From Pantoea eucalypti (GTDB taxonomy: Bacteria > Pseudomonadota > Gammaproteobacteria > Enterobacterales > Enterobacteriaceae), in NCBI RefSeq assembly GCF_009646115.1, contig NZ_CP045720.1:2046001-2110000 (forward strand): DNA of 64,000 nt, written 5' to 3'. Shown here in pieces: positions 1 to 9,669 of the stretch; positions within the stretch are counted from its first letter, which is position 1; each line of letters begins with the position of its first letter. Made by a program: the position numbers and the translations under genes. The notes under the pieces are model-generated. The model was not told the DNA's origin and made no database searches. It saw nothing but the letters and a program-made list of their open reading frames with translations.

Positions 1-2
1 CT

Positions 3-365
3 GACAGCCTGCTCAACAACCAGCCGTTGACGCTTCAGTCACTGTGCGCGGCCGCGCAATCGGGCGACCGTCTGGCGCGCGACACCATTGCCAGCGTCGG
101 GCACCACGTTGGCCGGATCCTGGCGATGATGGTCAACATCTTCAATCCACAACATATTCTTATAGGTTCTCCGCTCAATGCCGCCGCTGATGTGCTGTTT
201 CCGGCGGTCAGCAATACGATTCTGCAGCAGTCACTGCCCGCTTACAGCGCGAGTATTGAGCTGGCACCCACTGAATTTAGCGAGCCAGGGACACTGGGCG
301 GTGCCGCGCTAATCAAAGACGCCCTCTATAACGGACATCTGTTAGTGAAGTTGTTGCAAGGTTAA
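3..365 (+). CDS. mlc: Mlc (DgsA) ROK-family repressor, 3' part
   Basis: This is the C-terminal part of a ROK-family protein; the reading frame is open to the window edge, so the 5' end lies outside. About 120 residues are visible, with the end of the ROK sugar-kinase-like fold (GRILAMMVNIFNPQHILIG, then a GGAALIKDAL helix near the C-terminus). Known: Mlc represses glucose PTS genes and is sequestered by dephosphorylated PtsG (EIIBC-Glc) at the membrane. The assignment to Mlc rather than NagC rests on the C-terminal sequence and on the next gene being bioD2, the dgsA–ynfK neighbourhood of E. coli. The N-terminal helix-turn-helix cannot be checked here. Confidence 0.85.
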   Translation, partial: DSLLNNQPLTLQSLCAAAQSGDRLARDTIASVGHHVGRILAMMVNIFNPQHILIGSPLNAAADVLFPAVSNTILQQSLPAYSASIELAPTEFSEPGTLGGAALIKDALYNGHLLVKLLQG

Positions 366-478
366 GCAGACCTGAACTTGCGCTAACGCAATCTGTTCCC
401 CTCCTTCATTCCTTAAAATGCCGTTTCGCAGCAAGGTTAATCCCTGATTAATCGCAACGGTTTTAGAGGAGAAGTTGA

Positions 479-1177
479 GTGAACAGATTATTTGTTACCG
501 GCACCGATACCGCAGTGGGCAAAACGGTGGTGTCACGCGCCCTGTTGCAAAGTTTTATACAGACCGGACACAGTGCAGTCGGCTATAAGCCTATCGCGCG
601 ATGTGCGGTTAAAACCCCGGATGGCCTGCGTAACAAAGATGCACAGGTTCTGCAAAGCGCGTCCTCCATCGACTTGCCTTATCAGGCAATCAATCCGCTG
701 GTTTTCCAGGAAGAGGAGATCTGCACCCATCCCGCGCAGATCATCGACTATGGGTTGCTGACTCAGGGCTTAACCCGCCTGATGCAGCAGGCCAGTCGCG
801 TGGTCGTTGAGGGCACAGGCGGCTGGCGCAGCCTGATGAACGATGGCCGTCCGCTCTCCTGCTGGGTCGTTGAGCAGCAACTGCCGGTGGTGCTGGTGGT
901 CGGCATCCAGTCGGGCTGTATCAGTCACGCCTTGTTGACGGCAGAAGCAATTGCGCAGGATGGTCTCCCGCTGCTGGGCTGGGTAGGCAATCGTATTAAC
1001 CCAGGACTGGCGCACTACAGCGACATTATCGGGATTCTGCGCGAAAAAATCGGCGCACCGCTGCTGGGCGAACTGCCTTATTTACCGCGTGCCGAACAAC
1101 GCGACCTCACACCTTATATCGATATTTCCCTGCTGGAGCCGGACAGTTTGCACGCTGTGAGTGCAAAGATCGCCTGA
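479..1177 (+). CDS. bioD: Dethiobiotin synthetase paralogue (BioD2/YnfK)
   Basis: ATP-dependent carboxylase-type enzyme that closes the ureido ring of dethiobiotin from 7,8-diaminopelargonate and CO2. The protein has 232 residues, and a P-loop GTDTAVGKT stands at residues 8–16, as in BioD. The start is GTG, supported by the strong AGAGGAGAAG Shine-Dalgarno just upstream. It is not in a bio operon but directly downstream of mlc, as ynfK is in E. coli, so it is probably the second, non-essential BioD copy. A hairpin at 1212–1231 probably ends the transcript. Confidence 0.9.
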   Translation: MNRLFVTGTDTAVGKTVVSRALLQSFIQTGHSAVGYKPIARCAVKTPDGLRNKDAQVLQSASSIDLPYQAINPLVFQEEEICTHPAQIIDYGLLTQGLTRLMQQASRVVVEGTGGWRSLMNDGRPLSCWVVEQQLPVVLVVGIQSGCISHALLTAEAIAQDGLPLLGWVGNRINPGLAHYSDIIGILREKIGAPLLGELPYLPRAEQRDLTPYIDISLLEPDSLHAVSAKIA

Positions 1178-1211
1178 TTATGAAACAAAACGAGTCATCT
1201 GAGTCGGGAGT

Positions 1212-1231
1212 GAGCCTAAAGTTTCAGGCTC
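1212..1231 (+). terminator. Probable rho-independent terminator of bioD2
   Basis: GAGCCT at 1212–1217 pairs with AGGCTC at 1226–1231, with further partial pairing inside, followed by GTTTT. It lies 35 bp after the bioD2 stop codon. Confidence 0.6.
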
Positions 1232-1305
1232 GTTTTCGACTCTCTGCAAAAATTTCTGTTTATATTTGAATGGCCTGACGCAGTTAACGCGAAACAACAA
1301 CGTCA

Positions 1306-1321
1306 TGGCGCAAAAAATGCA
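1306..1321 (+). promoter_or_regulatory. Sigma-54-like (-24/-12) promoter of the NCS2 permease
   Basis: TGGCGCAAAAAATGCA keeps the GG and GC dinucleotides with the 10-bp gap expected for sigma-54 promoters (consensus TGGCACGnnnnTTGCA). It has mismatches at positions 5, 7 and 12, so it is weaker than the guaD site at 10743. Transcription would start near 1332, 26 bp before the ATG. The inference is strengthened by similar sites in front of guaD and hpxO. Confidence 0.45.
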
Positions 1322-1357
1322 TTAACTCCGCTTATCACAGTGAGCCGGAGTATCATC

Positions 1358-2734
1358 ATGTGGCATTCGCACGAGAAAGGTTTGTTATATGGGCTTGAGG
1401 CCCGCATTGGTCCCGCCCCGGCGTTTCTGGCCGCATTGCAACATCTGCTCGCCAGCGTAGTGGGGATTATCACGCCACCGCTGATTATTGGTTCAGTTCT
1501 GGGATTAAATGCCTACATTCCTTATCTGATAAGCATGTCGCTGTTTGTTTCAGGGTTAGGCACTTTTATGCAGGCCAGACGCTTTTATGGCATTGGCGCG
1601 GGCATGATCTGCCTGCAGGGCACCAGTTTCGCGTTTCTCGGTGTGATTCTCTCCGGTGGGCTGATGGTGAAAGGGCGCGGCGGATCGCCAGAAGAGATTA
1701 TGGCGATGTTGTTTGGCTGCAACCTGGTGGCAGCGCTGATTCCGATTCTGATTAGCCGCTGTGTGGGCTCACTGCGCAAAGTCCTGACGCCGGTTGTGAC
1801 CGGCACAGTGATTACTCTCATCGGCATCAGCCTGATCAAGGTGAGCATCACCGACTGGGCTGGCGGTCACAACGCCACAGATTTTGGTTCGCCGGGGAAT
1901 CTGGCGCTGGGAGCGCTGACGCTGCTGGTGATTGTGGCGCTTAACCGTTCGCGCAACCGCTGGGCAAGGCTGGTGGCAGTGGTGGCCGGCATCGCGGTGG
2001 GATGCGTGGCGGCAGTCTTAACCGGACATTTACAACTGCACGTCGCGCCGGAGAGCAGCTGGATGGTACTGCCAGCCTTCTTCCGGTTTGGTTTCGCCTT
2101 TGACTGGACTATCTTTCTGCCGATTGCACTCGTGTCGGTCATCGCCGTAATTGAAGCCGTTGGGGATCTCACGGCCAACTGCCTGATTTCACAGCAGCCC
2201 ATCGCGGGCAAGCCTTTTCAGCAGCGGCTGCAGGGCGGTATTGTCGCTGATGGCCTGAGCTGTGTGCTGGCGGCGGTTTTCTCCGCCTTTCCTAACACCA
2301 CGTTTGCGCAAAATAATGGGGTTATCCAGATGACGGGCGTTGCCAGTCGTTACGTAGGCATGCTCTTAGGCATTATGCTGGCGCTACTGGGGCTTTTTCC
2401 TTTTGTTGGCTCGCTGCTGCAGCAGATCCCGCCGCCAGTCCTTGGCGGAGCCACTATTGTGATGTTTGGCAGCGTCGTCGCTGCGGGTATCCGGGTGATG
2501 ACACAGACGCCGCTGGGCCGCCGTGAGATGCTGATTGTCGCAATTTCATTCGGGATTGGTCTTGGCGTGGAAGCGGTGCCGGAGGTACTGAAGCAGTTCC
2601 CACCGCTAATTAACAGTCTGTTTGGTCATGCGGTAACGACCGGCGGTATTCTGGCGATTATGCTCAATCTGGTACTGCCAGACGAGGCATCTGCCGTGGA
2701 AGAGGTTGAGGCGGAAACACTGACTGAAAGTTAA
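1358..2734 (+). CDS. NCS2 xanthine/urate-type purine permease
   Basis: Inner-membrane nucleobase:cation symporter of the NCS2/NAT family, with about 12–14 hydrophobic segments over 458 residues. The NAT signature QNNGVIQMTGVASRYVG, the same as in E. coli XanQ, lies in the second half. An acidic VGDLTAN helix corresponds to the family's substrate-binding region (E-x-x-GD-x-T). Known relatives carry xanthine (XanP, XanQ) or urate (UacT); sequence alone does not settle the substrate. The ATG at 1358 is preferred over the upstream GTG at 1340 because a CCGGAG Shine-Dalgarno is correctly spaced only for the ATG. It is transcribed alone and probably feeds GuaD/XdhABC/HpxO encoded 9–18 kb downstream. 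Confidence 0.85.
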   Translation: MWHSHEKGLLYGLEARIGPAPAFLAALQHLLASVVGIITPPLIIGSVLGLNAYIPYLISMSLFVSGLGTFMQARRFYGIGAGMICLQGTSFAFLGVILSGGLMVKGRGGSPEEIMAMLFGCNLVAALIPILISRCVGSLRKVLTPVVTGTVITLIGISLIKVSITDWAGGHNATDFGSPGNLALGALTLLVIVALNRSRNRWARLVAVVAGIAVGCVAAVLTGHLQLHVAPESSWMVLPAFFRFGFAFDWTIFLPIALVSVIAVIEAVGDLTANCLISQQPIAGKPFQQRLQGGIVADGLSCVLAAVFSAFPNTTFAQNNGVIQMTGVASRYVGMLLGIMLALLGLFPFVGSLLQQIPPPVLGGATIVMFGSVVAAGIRVMTQTPLGRREMLIVAISFGIGLGVEAVPEVLKQFPPLINSLFGHAVTTGGILAIMLNLVLPDEASAVEEVEAETLTES

Positions 2735-2736
2735 AA

Positions 2737-2778
2737 GCTGAATAACGCACAACCGCTGAATAACGCACAACCGCTGAA
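2737..2778. repeat. Tandem 18-bp direct repeat after the permease
   Basis: The unit GCTGAATAACGCACAACC occurs at 2737–2754 and again at 2755–2772, followed by the first six bases of a third copy. It starts 3 bp after the permease stop codon and is non-coding. It may be a slippage duplication. Confidence 0.85.
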
Positions 2779-2846
2779 GTTGCTCTGACAGACGGCTCAG
2801 AAATTCAAAGCGATGGGAGCATACGCCAGTAGCAAAGCATCGCGGA

Positions 2847-2881
2847 CCAGGGATGGGCCGCGCTGAGCCCGCCAGGGATGG
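2847..2881. repeat. Short direct repeat, possible dispersed intergenic element
   Basis: CCAGGGATGG occurs at 2847–2856 and 2872–2881 in a GC-rich non-coding stretch (about 2810–2920) that also holds GCGATG/CATCGC complementary segments. The look is that of a short multicopy intergenic element. This cannot be proven from one copy. Confidence 0.35.
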
Positions 2882-2990
2882 CGTGGTTTGCGTCTTTGTC
2901 GAGGGCGTAAGCTCCCTGAGCTGGTAATAAATTAACAGTCATAATACGTCGTGACTTAACTGGCTTTAAGATGGCGTCGGCGAGGGGAAT

Positions 2991-3011
2991 AGGGCCAGAG
3001 CGGCCCTTTTT
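2991..3011 (+). terminator. Rho-independent terminator, permease side
   Basis: AGGGCC (2991–2996) and GGCCCT (3002–3007) form a tight hairpin with a 5-nt loop, followed by a T run on the plus strand. It sits 25 bp past the osmV stop codon between convergent genes. The T run favours the plus-strand transcript, and it probably serves both. Confidence 0.75.
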
Positions 3012-3035
3012 CTGACTTATATCACTATTACGACA

Positions 3036-4171
<1,136 letters not shown>

Positions 4172-4172
<1 letters not shown>

Positions 4173-4819
4173 TATCGAATCCCCTTTGGAGTCAGCGCCT
4201 GCTGCAAACGGTGCAGCAGCCAGTCAAGAAAAATAGCCAGCAGACAAATCATCAGTGCCCCGGCAATCAACATACGAATATCACTGCCGCTGATCCCATC
4301 GAGCAGCAACTGGCCCAGACCGCCCGCGCCAATGACGGCAGCAATCGCCATCACGCCAACGTTCATCACCACGGCGGTACGGATGCCGCCAAAAATCACC
4401 GGCAGCGCCATCGGGATTTCAACCCAGCGCAGACGCTGCCAGAAGGTCATGCCGATGCCACGGCCCGCTTCACGCAGTCCATCCGGCAGATTCTCCAGTG
4501 CGGTGTGAGTGTTGCGCACAATCGGCAGCAGTGAGTAGAGGAACACCGCGGTGATCGCTGGCAGCGCGCCGATGCCCTGACCGATCAGCGAAAAGACCGG
4601 AATCATCAGACCAAACAGCGCAATGGTAGGAATGGTCAGCACCACGGTAGCGATACCGAGTATCGGCGTTGCCAGCCATCTGACACGCACGATCAGAATG
4701 CCCAGCGGCACGCCAATCACAATGGCCAGGCCGACCGCCACCAGCACCAGCCAGCTGTGCTGCCAGCTCAGGGTGAGCAGGGTGCTCCAGTTATCCATGA
4801 TGTAGTGAAGGGTATCCAC
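4172..4819 (-). CDS. osmW: OsmW, osmoprotectant ABC permease
   Basis: Membrane subunit of the osmoprotectant importer, 215 residues with about five or six hydrophobic helices. It carries the binding-protein-dependent transport EAA-type loop (LREAGRGIGMTFWQRLRWVEIPMALPVI). It lies between the binding protein (gap 9 bp) and the ATPase (1-bp overlap), so the genes are probably translationally coupled. It is paralogous to the other permease of the operon, with which it presumably forms the channel. Confidence 0.86.
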
Positions 4820-4828
4820 AGTGCCTCC

Positions 4829-5740
4829 TTACAGCATGTTTTTGGATTGAAGGAAATCACGCGCCACGTTTTCCGGTGACTCATGATCGATATCGACCCG
4901 CTTGTTCAGCTCTGTGATCGCCTCATCAGTGATCTGAGCAGAAAGCTGATTAAGCGCGGTATCCAGCCCCGGATGGCTCGCCAGCACATCCTTACGCACG
5001 ACCGGCGTCACGTTGTAGCTCGGGAAGAAGTGTTTATCATCCTCCAGCACTTTCAGGTTGAAGCCCTTAACCCGTCCATCGGTGGTGTAGATCAGACCGG
5101 CATCGACGAATCCATCGCGAATTGCGTTGTAAACCAGACCCGGGTCCATCTGGCGGATCTGCGGCCGATCGAGCGCCAGGTTATAGGTTTTCTGCAGGGG
5201 TTTCAGGCCGTCAGAACGACCGGCGAACTCCAGATCCAGCCCCAGACGCCAGTTATGGTCCGGGTCAGATTTCCGCACCTGCTCAATTTTCGCAACCAGC
5301 TGCGAGAGGGTGGTGATGCCTTCTTTTTCGGCCCGCTCACGGGTCATGGCAAAGGCATAGGTATTGTTCATCGGTGCCGGATTAAGCCACACCAGTCCCA
5401 GCTTTGCATCCAGCTTTTTGACCGTTTCATAGGCCTGCTGCGAAGACATCGGCTTGTTGATATGGTTGAAGATAATCAGTGAGGTGCCGGTATATTCCCA
5501 GGTCATATCAATCTGCTTGTTCAGCAGTGCATTACGACCAATGGTAGTGGCGATATTACGTTTAGGGACCACCTCAAAACCTTTCTTCTGCAGCCACAGC
5601 ACCGTCATCGCGGACAGGATATGCTGCTCGGTAAAACTTTTGGTTGCCATCACCAGCGGGGTGGCAGCCTGCGCCGTCTGGCTTAGCAGCAGCGTCGCAG
5701 TCAGCGCGACAACGCTTTTCTTAATCCACTTCGTTAGCAT
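4829..5740 (-). CDS. osmX: OsmX, periplasmic osmoprotectant-binding protein
   Basis: Solute-binding protein of the OpuAC/YehZ type with 303 residues. A signal peptide (basic MLTKWIKK, hydrophobic core, TAQA cleavage near residue 25) directs it to the periplasm. The mature part begins with the family's [16 protein letters not shown] segment. Known relatives bind glycine betaine, choline-O-sulfate or related compounds with modest affinity; the actual ligand cannot be read from sequence. It is the second gene of the operon. Confidence 0.87.
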   Translation of the reverse strand: MLTKWIKKSVVALTATLLLSQTAQAATPLVMATKSFTEQHILSAMTVLWLQKKGFEVVPKRNIATTIGRNALLNKQIDMTWEYTGTSLIIFNHINKPMSSQQAYETVKKLDAKLGLVWLNPAPMNNTYAFAMTRERAEKEGITTLSQLVAKIEQVRKSDPDHNWRLGLDLEFAGRSDGLKPLQKTYNLALDRPQIRQMDPGLVYNAIRDGFVDAGLIYTTDGRVKGFNLKVLEDDKHFFPSYNVTPVVRKDVLASHPGLDTALNQLSAQITDEAITELNKRVDIDHESPENVARDFLQSKNML

Positions 5741-5757
5741 TACAAAGCTCCTTGTGG

Positions 5758-6474
5758 TCAGGCCGCAGCATGCGGACTCAGAAAGCGGCCCAGTGCGGCC
5801 AGCAGCATATCCAGAACCAGTGCCACCAGTGCGGTGGCAACGGCGCCCAGAATCAGTGTCGGGAAGTCATTCAGATAGATGCCCGGGAAGATCAGCTCAC
5901 CAAAGCTGCTGGCACCAATCAGGAAGGCCAGTGGAGCAGTACCGACGTTGATGGCGGTGGCGATGCGCACGCCTGCGAGAATGACCGGCAGGGCGTTGGG
6001 CAGCTCAACCTGACGCAGACGTTGCCATTTGGTCATGCCGATGCCGTTGGCGGCCTCAATCAGCGACGGAGGAACCGCGCTCAGGCCAGAGAAGGTGTTT
6101 CGAACGATGGGCAGCAATGATGCCAGAAACAGCGCAATCAGCGCCGGACGATCGCCAATGCCGATGATTACCATCGCCAGCGCCAGCACCGCGAGCGGTG
6201 GCAGTGTGTTTCCCACATTGAAAATCTGCATCACATATTCGGCCCAGCGACGCGCAAACGGGCGACTGAGCAGGATGCCGCTGGGAATACCGACCAGCAG
6301 AGCGAACAACATTGACCAGAAAACTAAGAAGAGGTGCTGCTGCCCGAGATAGAGCAGATCGACTTTACGTGCGACCAGTTGATCCCAGCCTAAGCCCCAG
6401 ATCAATGCTGCGATCACCGCGACCACTGCAAGCAGTGCCAGACCGGCGCGTTGGGCCAGTGAAGCATTTTGCAT
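5758..6474 (-). CDS. osmY: OsmY-type second permease, first gene of the osm operon
   Basis: Permease of the osmoprotectant importer, 238 residues with an N-terminal hydrophobic helix and about five further helices. It contains the EAA-loop equivalent [27 protein letters not shown]. The name follows Salmonella osmVWXY, where osmY is a permease; it is not the E. coli periplasmic protein also called OsmY. The ATG follows a TAGGAGA Shine-Dalgarno. It heads the operon, whose promoter must lie in 6475–6866. Confidence 0.82.
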   Translation of the reverse strand: MQNASLAQRAGLALLAVVAVIAALIWGLGWDQLVARKVDLLYLGQQHLFLVFWSMLFALLVGIPSGILLSRPFARRWAEYVMQIFNVGNTLPPLAVLALAMVIIGIGDRPALIALFLASLLPIVRNTFSGLSAVPPSLIEAANGIGMTKWQRLRQVELPNALPVILAGVRIATAINVGTAPLAFLIGASSFGELIFPGIYLNDFPTLILGAVATALVALVLDMLLAALGRFLSPHAAA

Positions 6475-6866
6475 AGGAGAATCTCCCTGATGACGATCTC
6501 ATTAGTTATAACAACCATAAACAGTCCGACAGGCGCGACAAAAACTGCCGCCGCACCCAAAACCGAAACTGCGATAAAATGTAGATAAAATGACTGTTTA
6601 CCCACTCTTTTTCAGCGAATACCGAATAAGATGGGGTAATGCTATAGCAGGCCTTTTTTGCACAAGCCAGCTTTTAAGCCATATATCAGGCAGATAGAAA
6701 CAGGTTAAAATGGTGTTAAAGCCGCATAGCCGCTGGGTTAATGCGACAATAAAAAAAATTCATCGACATTTGGTGACAACGTCACAGATGACGCAAAAGG
6801 TGCGCACGCGCGGGAAACTGCACTGGCTGTTTTTGAGCTAGCCTTGCAGATAAAAAAAGGAACCCT
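6475..6866. other. Divergent intergenic region osm operon / MFS gene
   Basis: These 392 bp contain no credible gene. The region is AT-rich and must hold the osm promoter (minus strand) and the MFS promoter (plus strand). An A-rich stretch and AAAAGGAACCC Shine-Dalgarno precede the MFS start. I could not single out a convincing operator or -35/-10 pair. Confidence 0.6.
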
Positions 6867-8333
6867 ATGACTGAAAGCGCACAACTCCAGACCGGACATC
6901 GCCACTGGATCTTAATTGCCTGCATGCTGGCGATGTTTATGGCGGCCATTGAAGTGACGATTGTGGCTACCGCAATGCCCACTATCATTGCTGACCTTGG
7001 CGGTTTTTCGCAGTTTGGCTGGGTCTTCTCCATCTATCTGCTGACTCAGGCGGTCAGCGTACCCCTCTATGGGCGGCTGGCGGATATGGTGGGGCGCAAA
7101 ACGATGTTTTTTGTCGGGACCGCCATCTTCCTGATGGGATCGGTGCTGTGTGGGTTTGCCCATACGATGACCTGGCTGATCCTGTTCCGGGCATTTCAGG
7201 GCCTGGGCGCGGGCGCGATTATGCCGCTCAGCTCGACCATCGTGGCGGATATCTATTCACCGCGCGAACGGGCCAGCGTGCAGGGCTGGCTCTCCAGCGT
7301 CTGGGGTGTGGCGGCTATCGTCGGGCCACTGACCGGGGCCTGGCTGGTGCAGCACTTTAGCTGGTCGGTGATTTTCTGGGTTAACTTGCCGATTGGCCTG
7401 ATGAGCATGCTGATGCTGGCGCGCTGGCTACCGTCGCACCAGAAGGAGGAGAAATCACAGCCGCTGAACCTGGCAGGAAGCGGCTGGCTGATGCTCTGCG
7501 TGACGGCCCTGCTGGTGGCGCTATTGCAGGCAGAACAGCTGGGCATCTGGCTGGTGCCGTTTCTGATGTTCTCGCTGTTTGCGGGCTGGCAGCTTAAACG
7601 CCATGAGCAACGTTCAGCAGCACCGCTGTTTCCGCTGATCATCTGGCGCAGCCGGCTTATCGTGGCGGGTAATGCGGGCAATCTGATTATCGGGGCGGCC
7701 ATGATGGGCATCAGCGCGTTTTTACCCACCTGGATTCAGGGGATCCGCGGCGGCTCACCGTTGCAGGCGGGCAGTGTGCTGGCGATGATGTCGATTGGCT
7801 GGCCGCTGGCCAGTACCCTCAGCGGCAGACTGATGCTGCACACCTCCTACCGCTTTACCGCCCAGCTTGGCGCGCTCTTGCTGGTGACGGGCAGCGCCCT
7901 GCTACTGTTCTTACAGCCCGCAAGCTCTCTCTATCAGGCGGGCTTTACGGCATTTCTGATCGGGACTGGCATGGGCATGACCAGCACCACGTTCCTGGTT
8001 TCTGTGCAGAATCAGGCGGACTATCAGATTCGTGGCATCTGCACCGCTTCAATCATGTTCAGCCGGATGATCGGCTCGGCGGTGGGAACGGCGATTATGG
8101 GCGCAGTGCTGAATCTGAATCTGCAATGGCGACTGCCACAGGTACAGGATCCGGTGCAGCAGATTATGTCAGAATCCAGTCGTCAGCATTTGCAGCCGGA
8201 AACGCTGCAACAGATGGTTGCGTCCATCGCGACGTCATTGCACTGGGTATTTGTGGTGGCACTGGTGATTGCGCTGTTTGCGGTGGGTGTGGCCTGGATG
8301 ATGCCACGTCAGCGGCCGGAACAGGCGGACTAG
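6867..8333 (+). CDS. DHA2-family (14-TM) drug:H+ antiporter MFS
   Basis: Inner-membrane multidrug-type efflux protein of the major facilitator superfamily, 488 residues with about 14 hydrophobic segments. Motif A appears as GRLADMVGRKTMFFVG after TM2, and the family's VATAMPTI signature stands in TM1. These are features of the DHA2 (EmrB/LfrA-like) group. No membrane-fusion partner or adjacent regulator is present, so it probably works alone in the inner membrane. Substrates are unknown. It converges on ynfD with a shared hairpin at 8338–8360. Confidence 0.85.
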   Translation: MTESAQLQTGHRHWILIACMLAMFMAAIEVTIVATAMPTIIADLGGFSQFGWVFSIYLLTQAVSVPLYGRLADMVGRKTMFFVGTAIFLMGSVLCGFAHTMTWLILFRAFQGLGAGAIMPLSSTIVADIYSPRERASVQGWLSSVWGVAAIVGPLTGAWLVQHFSWSVIFWVNLPIGLMSMLMLARWLPSHQKEEKSQPLNLAGSGWLMLCVTALLVALLQAEQLGIWLVPFLMFSLFAGWQLKRHEQRSAAPLFPLIIWRSRLIVAGNAGNLIIGAAMMGISAFLPTWIQGIRGGSPLQAGSVLAMMSIGWPLASTLSGRLMLHTSYRFTAQLGALLLVTGSALLLFLQPASSLYQAGFTAFLIGTGMGMTSTTFLVSVQNQADYQIRGICTASIMFSRMIGSAVGTAIMGAVLNLNLQWRLPQVQDPVQQIMSESSRQHLQPETLQQMVASIATSLHWVFVVALVIALFAVGVAWMMPRQRPEQAD

Positions 8334-8337
8334 CAGG

Positions 8338-8360
8338 CAGGGCGACAGGATGTCGCCCTG
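8338..8360. terminator. Bidirectional hairpin between MFS gene and ynfD
   Basis: CAGGGCGACA (8338–8347) pairs perfectly with TGTCGCCCTG (8351–8360) over a 3-nt loop, followed by ATTT. It lies between two convergent stop codons. Confidence 0.75.
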
Positions 8361-8372
8361 ATTTGACGCTGA

Positions 8373-8669
8373 CTACTGAGCAGGCGAGTCCTGTGAACTG
8401 CCGGCACTGGCGGGGACACTGGCTTCGTCGTCACGGCCTGTACGCTTATAAACAATCTTTTGTGTGTCGTTTTCACAATGTCCGACGACCTGACCGCCCG
8501 CCTGATCAACCTGATCGTTGGCGACGACGTCGAGACTAAAACCTGACTCAGGCACACCGTTCTGAATAATTTTCTGGCTGATATCGGCTTTCACCGACTC
8601 ACAGGATGCCTGTGCCATCAGCGGCAGAGCTAAAAACGCCGCGCTTAACAAAACCCTCTGTATCTTCAT
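8373..8669 (-). CDS. ynfD: YnfD-like exported DUF1161 protein
   Basis: Small exported protein of 98 residues. A signal peptide (MKIQRVLLSAAFLALPLMAQAS) precedes a DUF1161 core SCESVKADISQKIIQNGV that aligns with E. coli YnfD, ending in a Ser/Ala/Gln-rich tail. The mature part has two cysteines and is probably periplasmic. Function is unknown. The ATG at 8669 is chosen over the adjacent GTG at 8672 because the AAGGAAG Shine-Dalgarno is better spaced. Its ynfB and ynfA neighbours match the E. coli ynf cluster. Confidence 0.82.
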   Translation of the reverse strand: MKIQRVLLSAAFLALPLMAQASCESVKADISQKIIQNGVPESGFSLDVVANDQVDQAGGQVVGHCENDTQKIVYKRTGRDDEASVPASAGSSQDSPAQ

Positions 8670-8714
8670 CACGTCTTCCTTATGTTAGTCGTCCGTCATT
8701 ACTATAGCTCAAAA

Positions 8715-9038
8715 TTAAGGCGCAACCGGGCGACCTGAACGGCGGTCCAGGCAACGCAGGGTGTTGGGTTCCCAGTAAGCGTTGAGATTAAGGCTCTGCT
8801 CGCATTTGTCGCGGGTGTCATAGGCGCGATCGGCCTTATCAAACTCTTTTTCGACGCGGGTGTTCACTTTGTTACGCAGCATGCGCGTGTCATTCCATTG
8901 CTCTTTATCCTGGCGCGCCGCTTCATTGCCCAGCGCGGTGCTGCCATCTTCAATGATCAGACGATTCGTATTCGCACTGGCAGTGAATGCCGCAGACGAG
9001 ATCAGAACCAACAGCACGGCAGGGATCATTTTTTTCAT
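8715..9038 (-). CDS. ynfB: YnfB-like exported DUF1283 protein
   Basis: Exported protein of 107 residues with signal peptide [22 protein letters not shown]. The mature part carries the DUF1283 hallmark [14 protein letters not shown] and the C-terminal [18 protein letters not shown], almost the same as E. coli YnfB. Two cysteines could form a periplasmic disulfide. Function is unknown. A GTG three bases upstream is the alternative start. Confidence 0.9.
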   Translation of the reverse strand: MKKMIPAVLLVLISSAAFTASANTNRLIIEDGSTALGNEAARQDKEQWNDTRMLRNKVNTRVEKEFDKADRAYDTRDKCEQSLNLNAYWEPNTLRCLDRRSGRPVAP

Positions 9039-9308
9039 CACAATATCCTTAAGTTAACGCAAACATCGCCTTCCGGGACGTCTGTTGCAGCGGGTATGCT
9101 TTAAGACTGGCCCACCAGCCGTCATTGTTGCTGTAAGTCCGGACAGGGAAAGCGCGAAGCAATCCGGCATATACGCGTGGTGATGGTGAGCACTGCCCGG
9201 GTTCAGGCTAAAAATAAAATAGCCCGATGACAGAGATTCTTATTATATCATCGCCGTTTCTTCGCTCACCAGTGGTGAGCCATTTGTTTACGTTCAGGAG
9301 AGGTTAGG

Positions 9309-9638
9309 GTGCTGATTAAAACCGGCTTGCTGTTTTTTATTACCGCGCTGGCGGAGATCATCGGCTGTTTTTTGCCCTGGTTATGGCTAAAAAAAGGCGG
9401 CTCAGCCTGGCTGTTACTGCCTGCAGCGGCGAGTCTTGCGCTGTTTGTCTGGCTGCTGACCCTGCATCCTGCCGCCAGTGGACGGGTCTATGCTGCTTAC
9501 GGTGGCGTCTATGTGCTGACTGCGCTGCTTTGGTTGCGGGTAGTGGATGGCGTGAAGCTAAGCGCGTGGGACTGGAGCGGGGCAGTGATCGCCTTCAGCG
9601 GCATGCTGATCATCGTGATGGGCTGGGGGCGCGGGTAG
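9309..9638 (+). CDS. ynfA: YnfA/UPF0060 small membrane protein
   Basis: Inner-membrane protein of 109 residues with four hydrophobic helices, resembling the small multidrug resistance fold. It contains the family segments [15 protein letters not shown] and [11 protein letters not shown]. Known: YnfA homologues have been linked to efflux, but the physiological substrate is unsettled. The start is GTG with an AGGAGAGG Shine-Dalgarno. It is convergent with ydfG, and the hairpin at 9637–9661 overlaps its stop codon. Confidence 0.9.
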   Translation: MLIKTGLLFFITALAEIIGCFLPWLWLKKGGSAWLLLPAAASLALFVWLLTLHPAASGRVYAAYGGVYVLTALLWLRVVDGVKLSAWDWSGAVIAFSGMLIIVMGWGRG

Positions 9639-9661
9639 CGCCAGCCGGACGGACTGGCGCT
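9637..9661. terminator. Hairpin between ynfA and ydfG
   Basis: AGCGCCAG (9637–9644) pairs with CTGGCGCT (9654–9661) across a 9-nt loop between convergent genes. No clear T run follows on either side, so termination strength is uncertain. Confidence 0.5.
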
Positions 9662-9669
9662 GCAGAGGC

